A DNA stretch of 64,000 bases from an uncultured Alphaproteobacteria bacterium (lineage in GTDB: Bacteria; Pseudomonadota; Alphaproteobacteria; RF32; CAG-239), in NCBI GenBank assembly GCA_944392835.1, contig CALXYB010000001.1, forward strand, positions 124,001 through 188,000. Reading direction: 5' to 3'. The notes under the pieces are model-generated. The model was not told where the DNA came from. It was given only the letters and a program-made list of their open reading frames with translations, and searched no databases. Position numbers and translations under genes: made by a program. Positions 54,847 through 63,458 of the stretch are shown here, one piece after another; within the stretch, counting starts at the first letter, position 1, and every line of letters starts with the position of its first letter.

Positions 54847-56061
54847 TTAAGATGCTTTCTCCATCAAGACAACATTGTCATGAAGCAAAGCATAAGTATC
54901 TTCCGCAATCATCAATTCTTCATTGGTAGGAATAACCAAAACCTTGACCTTAGAGGAAGGCGTTGTAATTTCTGTTGCCTGACCACGAATATGGTTTGCT
55001 TCTTCATTAAGTTCAATTCCCAAAAACTTCAAACGTTCACAAACTTTTTTGCGAATAAAGGAAGAGTTTTCGCCAATTCCCGCGGTAAAGATAATAGCAT
55101 CAACCCCGCCAAGTACAGCCATATATGCACCGATATATTTGATTAAGGCATGAACATAAACATCAACCGCAGTTATGGCATCTTGGTTGCCTTCCAAATA
55201 TTGTTCCTCAATATCGCGCAAATCCGTATAACCTCTGGTCAATCCGCACCAACCGCTTTCCTTGTTAAGCATAGCGTTAACTTCATCTGCGGTTTTGTTT
55301 TGGGTTTTCATAATATGCAGCGGAATATAGGGGTCAATATCACCGCAACGTGTACCCATAATCATTCCGGCCATTGGTGTAAAGCCCATAGACGTATCAA
55401 CGGATTTTCCATCCTCAATAGCCGTAACCGAAGCTCCGCCACCCAAATGGCAGCTGATAAACTTGCCCTTATAACCAAGCATTTTCGCAGCTTCTTCAGC
55501 CACATATTTATGCGATGTGCCATGAAAACCATAGCGGCGAATTTTGTGTTTTTCATATTGCTCCAACGGAATAGCATAAAGGAAAGCCTCTTTTTTCATA
55601 CTCTGATGAAAAGAAGAATCAAAAGTAGCCACTTGCTTAACTTTGGGCAAAAGCTCCGTAATAGCATCAATACCATATAAGAAAGCCGCACCATGCAAAG
55701 GCAACAAATCACCGGCTTCACGTGCCTTATCCAAAACATCTTCATCAATAACAACTGACTTATCAAAATATTCTCCGCCATGTCCCATCCGATGACCGAC
55801 GGCATCAATTTCCTCAACCGACTTAATCGGACCAGAAAGCAACATATTCAAAACTTCCTTAATTGCCTCAATATGGTTATGCAGTTCAACTTCCTTGACC
55901 AATTTTTCATTTTCATCAACTGACATACTGACGCTGGAACCACTAATACCGATACGCTCAGCCATACCCTTAGCCAAAACTTGGTGCTTTTGCCCATCCA
56001 TCAAAAACAGCTGATATTTTACAGTAGTAGAGCCGGAGTTCAGTACAAGAATCTTCTTCAT
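54847..56061 (-). CDS. ackA: Acetate kinase, divergent copy
   Basis: A 404-aa ASKHA-fold kinase for acetyl phosphate + ADP = acetate + ATP. LVLNSGSTTVKYQL, GHRMGHGG, FDSSFHQSM, RRYGFHGTSHKYV, GTRCGDIDPYIPL and FTAGIGENS are present, with R91, H123, D148 and H180 at conserved places. However, the usual PLHNP at the substrate pocket reads PLHGA (G124, A125). It could be an acetate kinase with altered substrate range (for example propionate or butyrate). It follows the other copy after a terminator, so it may be expressed separately. Confidence 0.9.
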   Translation of the reverse strand: MKKILVLNSGSTTVKYQLFLMDGQKHQVLAKGMAERIGISGSSVSMSVDENEKLVKEVELHNHIEAIKEVLNMLLSGPIKSVEEIDAVGHRMGHGGEYFDKSVVIDEDVLDKAREAGDLLPLHGAAFLYGIDAITELLPKVKQVATFDSSFHQSMKKEAFLYAIPLEQYEKHKIRRYGFHGTSHKYVAEEAAKMLGYKGKFISCHLGGGASVTAIEDGKSVDTSMGFTPMAGMIMGTRCGDIDPYIPLHIMKTQNKTADEVNAMLNKESGWCGLTRGYTDLRDIEEQYLEGNQDAITAVDVYVHALIKYIGAYMAVLGGVDAIIFTAGIGENSSFIRKKVCERLKFLGIELNEEANHIRGQATEITTPSSKVKVLVIPTNEELMIAEDTYALLHDNVVLMEKAS

Positions 56062-56089
56062 AAATGCTTTCCTATGTTGTTATTGAAAT

Positions 56090-56123
56090 AAAAAAAACGG
56101 GGTGCCATCATAATAGCACCCCG
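56090..56123 (-). terminator. Terminator between the two acetate kinase genes
   Basis: Minus strand: CGGGGTGC, 10-nt loop, GCACCCCG, then eight T. It ends the pta-ackA unit and lies upstream of the second ackA. Confidence 0.88.
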
Positions 56124-56142
56124 CCTTTATGCCACAAAATTA

Positions 56143-57327
56143 CTAATTAGTCAAGCTAACCGTATCTTGAGCGATTGCCAACTCCTCATTTGTCGGGATA
56201 ACAAAGGCTCTAACCTTGGAATCCGACGTGGTAATTTCAGCAAAATCACCACGTTCGTTATTCTTTGCTTCATCAACTTTGATACCCAAATAAGCCAGGC
56301 GTTCCAAAACCAGCTTGCGCACAATAGGAGAGTTTTCGCCGACACCTGCCGTAAAGACAATAGCATCAACACCGCCCAAAGCCGCAATATAAGAACCGAT
56401 ATATTTGACAATATTGTAAACATAAACTTGCATAGCTTCCAAAACTTTCGGCTCACCACGATTATAAGCAGCCTCAAAATCACGAGAGTCACTATAACCG
56501 GTCAAGCCATACTTACCGCTTTGTTTGTTGAGCATCTCATTAACTTCATCCGGTGTCAAATTCTGCGTCTTCATAATATAAAGCGGAATATAGGGGTCAA
56601 TATCGCCGCAACGCGTATCCATAACAATACCTGCCAACGGAGTCATACCCATAGAGGTATCAATACATTTGCCGTCCTTAACAGCCGTAATTGACGCACC
56701 GCTGCCAATATGACAAGTAATGATTTTTGATTTTTCGCCAACAATTTCTGCTGCTTTTTGAGCCACAAATTTATGTGATGTTCCATGCGCACCGTAACGA
56801 CGAATTTTATAGGTTGTGCGCTGTTTTTCAGGGAGAGCATAAACATAAGCCTCTGCAGGCATTGTTTGGTGGAAAGCCGTATCAAAGACCACAACTTGCG
56901 CAACAGTAGGCAGCTCTTTCATAACGGCACGAATAACCAAAGCTGCAGCCGGATTATGCAACGGAGCCAAAGTTGAAAGGGATTCAATATCCTCAATAAC
57001 TTTTTCATCAACGACGACAGAACCCTTAAAGATAGAACCACCTTGAACGATACGATGTCCAATAGCGGAAATTTCTTTCAAATTGCTGATAACACCATCA
57101 AGCAAAAGTTTCATAACCTCGTTTAGGGCTGTTTTATGATCCGGTAAATCAACCTTAACTTCTTTTTTGTCGCCATTAGCATATTTTATACCGACAAAAG
57201 AAGCCTCACGCCCAATACGCTCGGCATTACCTTTGGCAACAACTTCATATTTGTCGCCTTCCACATTAAAGAGCTGATATTTCAGCGTAGATGAACCGGA
57301 GTTCAAAACGAGTATTTTCTTCATCAT
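56143..57327 (-). CDS. ackA: Acetate kinase, canonical copy
   Basis: A 394-aa enzyme with LVLNSGSSTLKYQL, APLHNPAA, FDTAFHQTMP, RRYGAHGTSHKFV, DTRCGDIDPYIPL and FTAGVGENS. The PLHNP and FDTAFHQT motifs are the standard ones. One change, GHRIVQGG in place of the usual GHRVVHGG, is noted. It is preceded by pta at 29 bp and so is the likely main partner of Pta for ATP from acetyl-CoA. Two adjacent ATGs are possible starts. Confidence 0.96.
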   Translation of the reverse strand: MMKKILVLNSGSSTLKYQLFNVEGDKYEVVAKGNAERIGREASFVGIKYANGDKKEVKVDLPDHKTALNEVMKLLLDGVISNLKEISAIGHRIVQGGSIFKGSVVVDEKVIEDIESLSTLAPLHNPAAALVIRAVMKELPTVAQVVVFDTAFHQTMPAEAYVYALPEKQRTTYKIRRYGAHGTSHKFVAQKAAEIVGEKSKIITCHIGSGASITAVKDGKCIDTSMGMTPLAGIVMDTRCGDIDPYIPLYIMKTQNLTPDEVNEMLNKQSGKYGLTGYSDSRDFEAAYNRGEPKVLEAMQVYVYNIVKYIGSYIAALGGVDAIVFTAGVGENSPIVRKLVLERLAYLGIKVDEAKNNERGDFAEITTSDSKVRAFVIPTNEELAIAQDTVSLTN

Positions 57328-57356
57328 TACGTCCTTATTTTTTAGATTTTTTCAAA

Positions 57357-58364
57357 TTATTTTTGAGCCTGAATACAGGTAATCGCAATCATGCCCACAA
57401 TATCTCCAACCAAAGCGCCGCGAGACAAATCATTAACCGGCGCATTTAAGCCTTGCAACATCGGACCATAGGCTTCACAACCGCAGATTCTCTGCAACAT
57501 TTTGTAACTGATGTTTCCGGATGCCAAGTCAGGGAAAATCAACACATTTGCTTTACCGGCAACTTCACTTCCCGGAGCTTTTTTGGCACCAACAACGGCA
57601 TCCAAAGCAGCATCTGCTTGCAACTCACCATCAAGTTTAATATTCAATGTATTATAATCAGGATCATTCTTCAAAGCATCCAAAGCGATTTCAGTTGCGC
57701 GACGAACTTTGTCAACTTGGTCTCCTTTACCTGAACCTTTGGTAGAGAAGGTTAACATGGCAACTTTTGGCTCCATACCAAACTTAATGGCATTTTTACC
57801 AGCCTCAAGAGCTGTGTCAGCCATTTCTTTGTCTGTCGGGTCAATAATAATGGCGCAGTCAGCTAAGATATAAGGCTTATCATTATGAACCAAAATCAAC
57901 AAAGACGAAACGCTCGCACCTTTTTTAGCTGATTTAATAATCTGCAAAGCCGGACGAACCGTATCTGCCGTAGAGTGGTTTGCACCCGATACCATACCAT
58001 CTGCATCACCGGCCTTAATCATTAATGTTCCGAAGTAGTTGGGATTAAGCGCTGTTTTAGCGGCTTCTTCTTCGGTCATACCTTTTTCTTTGCGCAGCTC
58101 ATACAATAGCTTGGTATATTTTGCCAAATTAGCCGATTCTGCCGGGTTAATCAGCTCAATATCATCCATACTCCAATTATTGTCGTTAAAATATTTTTTA
58201 ACCGATTCTACATCACCCAAAATGATAACCTTAGCGGCTTTTTCAGCCGTAATCAGGTGAGCCGCTTTCAAAATACGTTCATCTTCGCCTTCCGGCAAAA
58301 CAATAGTTTTAACATCGCTTTTGGCTCTGGCAATCAGGCCGTTCAAATAAGCACTCTCTAACAT
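57357..58364 (-). CDS. pta: Phosphate acetyltransferase
   Basis: A 335-aa Pta of the short type (no regulatory N-terminal domain). It converts acetyl-CoA and phosphate to acetyl phosphate. Signatures: LPEGEDERILKAAH, MIKAGDADGMVSGANHSTADTVRPAL, STKGSGKGDQVDKVRRATEIA and FPDLASGNISYKMLQR. It opens the fermentation unit with ackA. Confidence 0.96.
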   Translation of the reverse strand: MLESAYLNGLIARAKSDVKTIVLPEGEDERILKAAHLITAEKAAKVIILGDVESVKKYFNDNNWSMDDIELINPAESANLAKYTKLLYELRKEKGMTEEEAAKTALNPNYFGTLMIKAGDADGMVSGANHSTADTVRPALQIIKSAKKGASVSSLLILVHNDKPYILADCAIIIDPTDKEMADTALEAGKNAIKFGMEPKVAMLTFSTKGSGKGDQVDKVRRATEIALDALKNDPDYNTLNIKLDGELQADAALDAVVGAKKAPGSEVAGKANVLIFPDLASGNISYKMLQRICGCEAYGPMLQGLNAPVNDLSRGALVGDIVGMIAITCIQAQK

Positions 58365-58519
58365 TGAGGCATCCCTTTCTACTTATGTTTAAACAGAATT
58401 ATCTTTAATAAACAACGCCTGAGCGCAAAAGTCTATAAAAACTTTTGCTTTTTACGGCAAAATAATATACTATCGGCATAAATTTCGTAACAAATTCATT
58501 TTTCAGAAGGAAATCTGCA

Positions 58520-58936
58520 ATGGAAAGAACCCTCTCAATAATCAAACCGGACGCAACTTCCCGCAACATCACCGGCAAAGTCAATGCCATGATTGAAGAA
58601 GCGGGCCTGCATATTGTTGCCCAAAAAAGATTACAATTAACCGCAGCTCAAGCCGAAGAATTTTATGCCGAGCATAAAGACAAAGCTTTCTTTACTAGTA
58701 TGATTGAGCAAATGATTTCCGCACCTGTTGTCGTTCAAATTTTGGAAGCGGACAACGCCATCGCCTTGTATCGTAAAATTATGGGTGCAACCAATCCGGC
58801 CATCGCCGAAGAAGGGACGATTCGCAAAACCTTTGCGCTCTCTATTGACAAGAACACGGTTCACGGTTCGGATTCTCCCGAAAGTGCCAAGAGAGAAATC
58901 AACTTCTTTTTCTCCAACATTGAAATTGTCGGCTAA
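58520..58936 (+). CDS. ndk: Nucleoside diphosphate kinase
   Basis: A 138-aa enzyme that balances NTP pools. The start [12 protein letters not shown], the phospho-acceptor His in [12 protein letters not shown] and the hexamer-type ending are clear. An AGAAGGAAA site precedes the ATG. It is divergent from pta and begins a plus-strand unit with the DUF2066 gene. Confidence 0.98.
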   Translation: MERTLSIIKPDATSRNITGKVNAMIEEAGLHIVAQKRLQLTAAQAEEFYAEHKDKAFFTSMIEQMISAPVVVQILEADNAIALYRKIMGATNPAIAEEGTIRKTFALSIDKNTVHGSDSPESAKREINFFFSNIEIVG

Positions 58937-58949
58937 GGAGACTTTAATA

Positions 58950-59999
58950 GTGTTTTGCCGCCTGATAACAATTTTTGCCCTTTTTGTCTTTGCCGCAACT
59001 TCCGTTTTTGCCGGAGATATGACTTATAACGCCGAAATAAGCGTTGATGTTACGGCAGAAAATGCATCTGTCGCCAGAGAACGCGCCATGACCGCAGCCA
59101 ATCGGCAGGCTTACACAACCGTTGCCAAACGCGTTACCACGGCAGAAGGTGTTAATAAGCTAAACGAACTCAATGATGCACAGATACTAAACTTCATCAA
59201 AGAAGTTTCCGTCATTTCGGAAAAAGCCTCTGATGTTCGTTATATGGCCACGCTTAACGTTGCCATCAATGAACACATCCTTAAAACCTATATGCAGGAA
59301 AACGACATTCCCTTTGTCATCAGTTCTATCGCCAATGTCTTGATTATCCCAACCTTTCGGGAGTTCAAAACCGATGCCCCCATGCTCTGGGAGGCAGGCA
59401 ACCTCTGGCGCAAAGCTTGGGAGCAAAATCCCCGCACCATCGGCTCGGCAAAATTTTTCAGCATTCCGGCCAATGGCTCCAACTATGCCGCTCTTGATGC
59501 CGAAAGAGCCTTAAGCCTAAACGGTATGGCTCTGGATAAAATCGCCTTCATCAACAACACCAAAGACATTTATGTTGCAGATGCCACCTATAACGGCATT
59601 GAAGGCTTAAACATCACACTTTATTCTTACCAAAACGGCAAAGAAGAAACCATCACGGTTGCCGGCGACCGCTCGCCGCAATTATTCACGGATGCGATTA
59701 ACAAAATCAGCGACCACATTTACAACCAAATCAAAACGCAAAACGTTGTAGATCGCCAAAACAAATCTGAAATTACGGTGCTTTATTCTTATGCCTATCT
59801 GAAGGATTGGCTGATGCTTGAAAAACAATTAAAAGAGATAGCCTATATCAACAGCATCACCACTTCCGCCGTAGGTTCGGGAAGAGTTCAATTCAAAATC
59901 ACGTTTATCGGGGGTTTTGACAAACTGCAAGAAGCTTTGCGCAACAAATATTACAACCTCAAAAATGCCGGTGATTTTTACATAATTGAAAAGATTTGA
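58950..59999 (+). CDS. DUF2066 family secreted protein
   Basis: A 349-aa protein starting with GTG at 58950 (AAGGAG 9 bases upstream). The open frame extends back into ndk, but that part is a shadow. A signal peptide (VFCRLITIFALFVFAATSVFA) and a periplasmic, mixed alpha/beta domain follow, with RERAMTAANRQAYTTVAKR near the start and RTIGSAKFFSIP in the middle. DUF2066 genes lie beside PerM-like genes in many alpha- and gammaproteobacteria. Function unknown. Confidence 0.85.
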   Translation: MFCRLITIFALFVFAATSVFAGDMTYNAEISVDVTAENASVARERAMTAANRQAYTTVAKRVTTAEGVNKLNELNDAQILNFIKEVSVISEKASDVRYMATLNVAINEHILKTYMQENDIPFVISSIANVLIIPTFREFKTDAPMLWEAGNLWRKAWEQNPRTIGSAKFFSIPANGSNYAALDAERALSLNGMALDKIAFINNTKDIYVADATYNGIEGLNITLYSYQNGKEETITVAGDRSPQLFTDAINKISDHIYNQIKTQNVVDRQNKSEITVLYSYAYLKDWLMLEKQLKEIAYINSITTSAVGSGRVQFKITFIGGFDKLQEALRNKYYNLKNAGDFYIIEKI

Positions 60000-60012
60000 A
60001 AGGACTTTGCCA

Positions 60013-61080
60013 ATGCCGACAACCACAAAAAATAACCGCAACTGGATGTTTTGGCTGACACTTTTTGTCTTATTCTGTGTCTCCGTTTATGTTTTGCGTT
60101 CGGTTCTTTTGCCTTTTGTAACCGGCATTGTGATTGGTTATTTGCTAGACCCCTTCGCCTCAAAATTTGAAAAATGGGGCATGAACAGAACCTTAGCCAC
60201 CTTTTTGGTTTTGTTATTAGTTGCCATTGTTGTCATTCCGGCTCTCATTTTGTTAATCGGTGTCATTGATGAACAACTTGGACGTTTCATCAACGTTGTG
60301 CCGCAATATATCAGCGCTTTTTTAAAGAAAATAGAACCCTTTATCAATGAGCTGCACAATCGCATTCCTTCACTTGAGCCAGAAAAAATCCGTGAATATA
60401 TGCGTAACAACCTTGCCAATACTCTAAAAGTTATCGGAGGTGTTTTACGCGGTCTCATCACCTCAGGCTTTGCCATTTTCAACCTTATATCTTTGTTGCT
60501 GATTACACCGATTGTTGCTTTTTATATGCTCAGAGACTGGGATATGTTCATTGCCAAGGTAGATAGCTTATTACCGCGCAAATCAAAATCCTCAATCCGC
60601 GAACAAGCCCGCCAAATTGACCGCACCTTGGCTGGTTTCATCCGCGGACAACTGAGCGTTTGTGTTATTTTGGGCACCTATTACTCTTTAGGATTATATT
60701 TTGTAGGCCTTGACTTAGGCTTGCTGGTTGGTTTCATCGCCGGCTTAATCTCGTTTATTCCTTACGTTGGCAGCATTGTTGGCTTCTTGCTCAGTATCGG
60801 TATTGCCTTTGCACAGTTTGATACCTTAATGCCCATCTTGCAGGTTGTTTTGGTTTTTGCCACCGGACAATTTTTGGAAGGCAATTTCCTTACCCCCAAA
60901 CTGGTCGGAGAGAATGTTGGCTTACATCCGGTTTGGGTAATGTTTGCTTTGCTGGCCGGCGGTGTTCTATTGGGATTTTTGGGACTGATGATTGCCGTTC
61001 CGCTTGCCGCGGTTATCGGAGTTCTGCTCAGACATGCCATAGACAACTACAAAAAAAGCACCCTTTATCTGGACAGCTAA
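60013..61080 (+). CDS. AI-2E/PerM family membrane protein
   Basis: A 355-aa membrane protein with about eight hydrophobic helices and a long helical insert (about 85-150) typical of the family. Motifs include FVTGIVIGYLLDPFASKFE, GLISFIPYVGSIVGFLLSIG and GQFLEGNFLTPKLVGENVGLHPVWV. ATG at 60013 with AAGGAC upstream. Some relatives export AI-2 or ions; the substrate is unknown here. Its neighbour before it, a DUF2066 gene, is the common partner; hda, often next in alphaproteobacteria, is not present. Confidence 0.9.
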   Translation: MPTTTKNNRNWMFWLTLFVLFCVSVYVLRSVLLPFVTGIVIGYLLDPFASKFEKWGMNRTLATFLVLLLVAIVVIPALILLIGVIDEQLGRFINVVPQYISAFLKKIEPFINELHNRIPSLEPEKIREYMRNNLANTLKVIGGVLRGLITSGFAIFNLISLLLITPIVAFYMLRDWDMFIAKVDSLLPRKSKSSIREQARQIDRTLAGFIRGQLSVCVILGTYYSLGLYFVGLDLGLLVGFIAGLISFIPYVGSIVGFLLSIGIAFAQFDTLMPILQVVLVFATGQFLEGNFLTPKLVGENVGLHPVWVMFALLAGGVLLGFLGLMIAVPLAAVIGVLLRHAIDNYKKSTLYLDS

Positions 61081-61767
61081 ATGCGTAAAGTTATTTCTTT
61101 CATATTGCTTCTGCTCACTTTTTGGGGAACTTGGTATTTATACAACAAACAAGCTCAGCCCAAAAAAGACGGCACAGTTAATATCGGCATAACGCTTCCC
61201 TTAAGCGGACCCAATGCCGAAGTCGGTTTAGCTGCGCAAGATGCCTTAAACATCGCCCTTAAAGAATGGACGAGCAGAAAAAACAATTACCAATATCGCT
61301 TGTTTTACCTAGACGATTCCGGCGATGCCGAAAAAGCAGAAAAAAACATATTAAACCTTATTGAAAAACAAGATGCATCAGCCATCATAACCTTATGGTC
61401 TCCGGCTGCACAAAAAGCGATTCCCTTGGCTGACAAATTTCGCCGCATTCACTTCACCTGCGCTTTTGGCAATAATCTAAGTGATGGCAGATATAATTTT
61501 AACCATTATCTTTCATACCACACAGACAAATTCACCGATAATTTTTTAAGCACCACGGGCAAGCTCCCCGCTTCCTGTAGTTCAAACCTGTATGATGCCC
61601 TAAACTTGCTGATTTTCATTTATGAAAACACGTCTCCGGCTTGGGGCGATTCTCTCCCCTCTGTGGAGCGCATCTCTCGCAATCTGCACAAAATAAGCAA
61701 TCATACCACCGCCTCCGGACAAGTTCAGATTTCCCCCAAAGGCGAAGTTCTCCAAGCGGAAGAATAA
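61081..61767 (+). CDS. Shortened periplasmic-binding-protein-like protein
   Basis: A 228-aa protein with an N-terminal membrane anchor or uncleaved signal (about 5-20). Residues ~34-150 match lobe one of leucine-type substrate-binding proteins (VNIGITLPLSGPNAEVGLAA, later DDSGDAEKAEKNILNLIE). After about residue 155 it jumps to the C-terminal region, with YDALNLLIFIYE and a short end. About 120-150 residues of the usual ~370 are missing, so the cleft may be incomplete. The reading frame is intact and its ATG directly follows the stop codon of the previous gene, so it is probably translated. No ABC permease is nearby. Confidence 0.7.
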   Translation: MRKVISFILLLLTFWGTWYLYNKQAQPKKDGTVNIGITLPLSGPNAEVGLAAQDALNIALKEWTSRKNNYQYRLFYLDDSGDAEKAEKNILNLIEKQDASAIITLWSPAAQKAIPLADKFRRIHFTCAFGNNLSDGRYNFNHYLSYHTDKFTDNFLSTTGKLPASCSSNLYDALNLLIFIYENTSPAWGDSLPSVERISRNLHKISNHTTASGQVQISPKGEVLQAEE

Positions 61768-61769
61768 TT

Positions 61770-62294
61770 ATGAAAAAAATCCTGCTGCTTTTATTTTTGC
61801 TCTGTTCCCCGCAAATAAGCTCTGCAGTAGAAGTCGGAGACATTTATTACAGCAACAAAACTTTTAATTCTGAACTCTTAGACGGCTTAGTCCCCATTGG
61901 CATTGTCTGGCAAGTTAATGATAACAAGGACAAAGGTCTAATAATGTCCCTAGAGCAACCCGGCTCTAAGAATTGGGAAAAAGCTAAGACCTACTGTCGT
62001 GTTTATCAAACCAGAGGCACCAAATCCGGTGATTGGTTCTTGCCTGATTTCTTACAACTGTTTCCCATCAACAAACTACAACAACAAAGAGTTGGCGCAC
62101 ATACTTTTTTGCATCTGAATCAAAAACTGGAAAAAATAAAATCCGCACGCCCATTAAAAAAAGATATATACCTCACCTCTTCAGACTATGCCGAAGACAA
62201 AGCTTCTGCACTTGGCGTACATCTGACTTCAGGCGATATTGTCAAAGTAAAAAAGAAAAGCCGCAACAGCTTCCGTTGCATGATGGCTTTTTAA
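61770..62294 (+). CDS. Secreted DUF1566-like protein
   Basis: A 174-aa protein starting at ATG 61770, two bases after the previous stop. A signal peptide (MKKILLLLFLLCSPQISSA) is followed by GIVWQVN, a W-x2-A-x3-YC segment, GDWFLPDFLQL, YLTSSDY and a final FRCMMAF, the order of motifs in the Lcl/DUF1566 fold (lectin-like). Probably periplasmic or surface exposed. Two Cys may form a disulfide. The role is unknown. Confidence 0.72.
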   Translation: MKKILLLLFLLCSPQISSAVEVGDIYYSNKTFNSELLDGLVPIGIVWQVNDNKDKGLIMSLEQPGSKNWEKAKTYCRVYQTRGTKSGDWFLPDFLQLFPINKLQQQRVGAHTFLHLNQKLEKIKSARPLKKDIYLTSSDYAEDKASALGVHLTSGDIVKVKKKSRNSFRCMMAF

Positions 62295-62343
62295 GTTCAA
62301 AATTATATAAGTTTCCTCATTTTTTTAAGGAATATTTTAGATA

Positions 62344-62379
62344 TTAAATTTATGATATTTCCCATCATCATAAATTTAA
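62344..62379 (+). repeat. 13-bp perfect inverted repeat before mraY
   Basis: Arms TTAAATTTATGAT (62344-62356) and ATCATAAATTTAA (62367-62379) with a 10-bp spacer. The right arm ends at the ribosome-binding site AAGGAA of mraY. It may be an operator or a translational hairpin; it is not followed by a T run. Confidence 0.65.
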
Positions 62380-62389
62380 GGAACGAACA

Positions 62390-63448
62390 ATGTTGCTGTA
62401 CTTATCAGACTTTTTCAACTCCGTCCCGTTCAGGGGCTTTTTAGCCTTTTTTCTGGCTTTGATTTTGGCCTTATCTTTCGGTGGCAAACTCATCAACTTT
62501 TTGCACCATCACCAAGCCAAAGGTCAACCCATCAGAGAAGACGGCCCGCAAAGCCACCTTCTGACCAAAAAAGGTACGCCCACGATGGGTGGACTGCTCA
62601 TTTTGGGCTCAGCCATTATCAGTATGCTGATTTGCGCAGATCTGCACAACTCTTTTGTCTGGATAAGCATTTTGGTTTTGTTGGTATATGGCTTAACCGG
62701 CTTTGTTGACGATTATGTCAAAGTCACCAAACAAACAGCCAATGCCATGACCGCCAAAATGAAATTATTTTTGCAGTTTACCACAGCTTTGATAGCTGTT
62801 TGGGTCATATCTCAAGCCACCCCGGAAAACAGCCGCTTTGAGCTGACTTTTCCATGGTTTAAGAACTTTGCCTTAAACTTAAGCTGGTTTTACATTCCCT
62901 TTGCTATGGTTGTCATTGCCGGAGCCTCTAATGCCGTTAATTTAAGTGATGGCTTAGACGGTTTGGCAACAGGCTTACTCGTTGTATCATTTATAGTTTT
63001 TGCCATTGTGGCTTATCTCTGCGGTACGGAATTTGCCCCGTTGTTTAACATAATGCCGATTCCTCACACCGCCGAAATCACCATTGTCTGCGCTGCAGTT
63101 ATCGGCGGCTGTGTCGGCTTTTTGTGGTTTAATGCTCCTCCGGCCAAAGTCTTTATGGGAGACACCGGCTCTTTGGCTTTGGGTGCTTTGCTTGGCACAA
63201 TCTCGGTCATGACCAAACACGAAATTTTATTAGCTGTTGTCGGCGGCGTTTTTGTCATAGAAGCTTTGTCTGTTATGATTCAGGTTGCTTATTTCAAAAA
63301 GACCGGAGGCAAACGCTTTTTCAAAATGGCACCGATTCACCACCATTTTGAACAACTTGGCTGGAAAGAAACCACCGTTGTCATCCGCTTCTGGATTATT
63401 GCTTTCATCTTAGGTCTCTTGGGCTTAACCACATTTGTAGAACTATAG
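62390..63448 (+). CDS. mraY: Phospho-N-acetylmuramoyl-pentapeptide transferase
   Basis: A 352-aa membrane enzyme that forms lipid I from UDP-MurNAc-pentapeptide and undecaprenyl phosphate. Ten hydrophobic helices; catalytic motifs FVDDYVKV, NLSDGLDGLATG and PIHHHFEQLGWKE are complete. It is followed directly by ftsW; murD, which normally separates them, is absent here, and murE/murF are not upstream. Confidence 0.97.
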   Translation: MLLYLSDFFNSVPFRGFLAFFLALILALSFGGKLINFLHHHQAKGQPIREDGPQSHLLTKKGTPTMGGLLILGSAIISMLICADLHNSFVWISILVLLVYGLTGFVDDYVKVTKQTANAMTAKMKLFLQFTTALIAVWVISQATPENSRFELTFPWFKNFALNLSWFYIPFAMVVIAGASNAVNLSDGLDGLATGLLVVSFIVFAIVAYLCGTEFAPLFNIMPIPHTAEITIVCAAVIGGCVGFLWFNAPPAKVFMGDTGSLALGALLGTISVMTKHEILLAVVGGVFVIEALSVMIQVAYFKKTGGKRFFKMAPIHHHFEQLGWKETTVVIRFWIIAFILGLLGLTTFVEL

Positions 63449-63458
63449 GGAGAAAACT

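Noticed and set aside
58728..58949. N-terminal extension of the DUF2066 frame into ndk
   Set aside because: A GTG at 58950 with an AAGGAG site starts a proper signal peptide; the upstream part is ndk in another frame.
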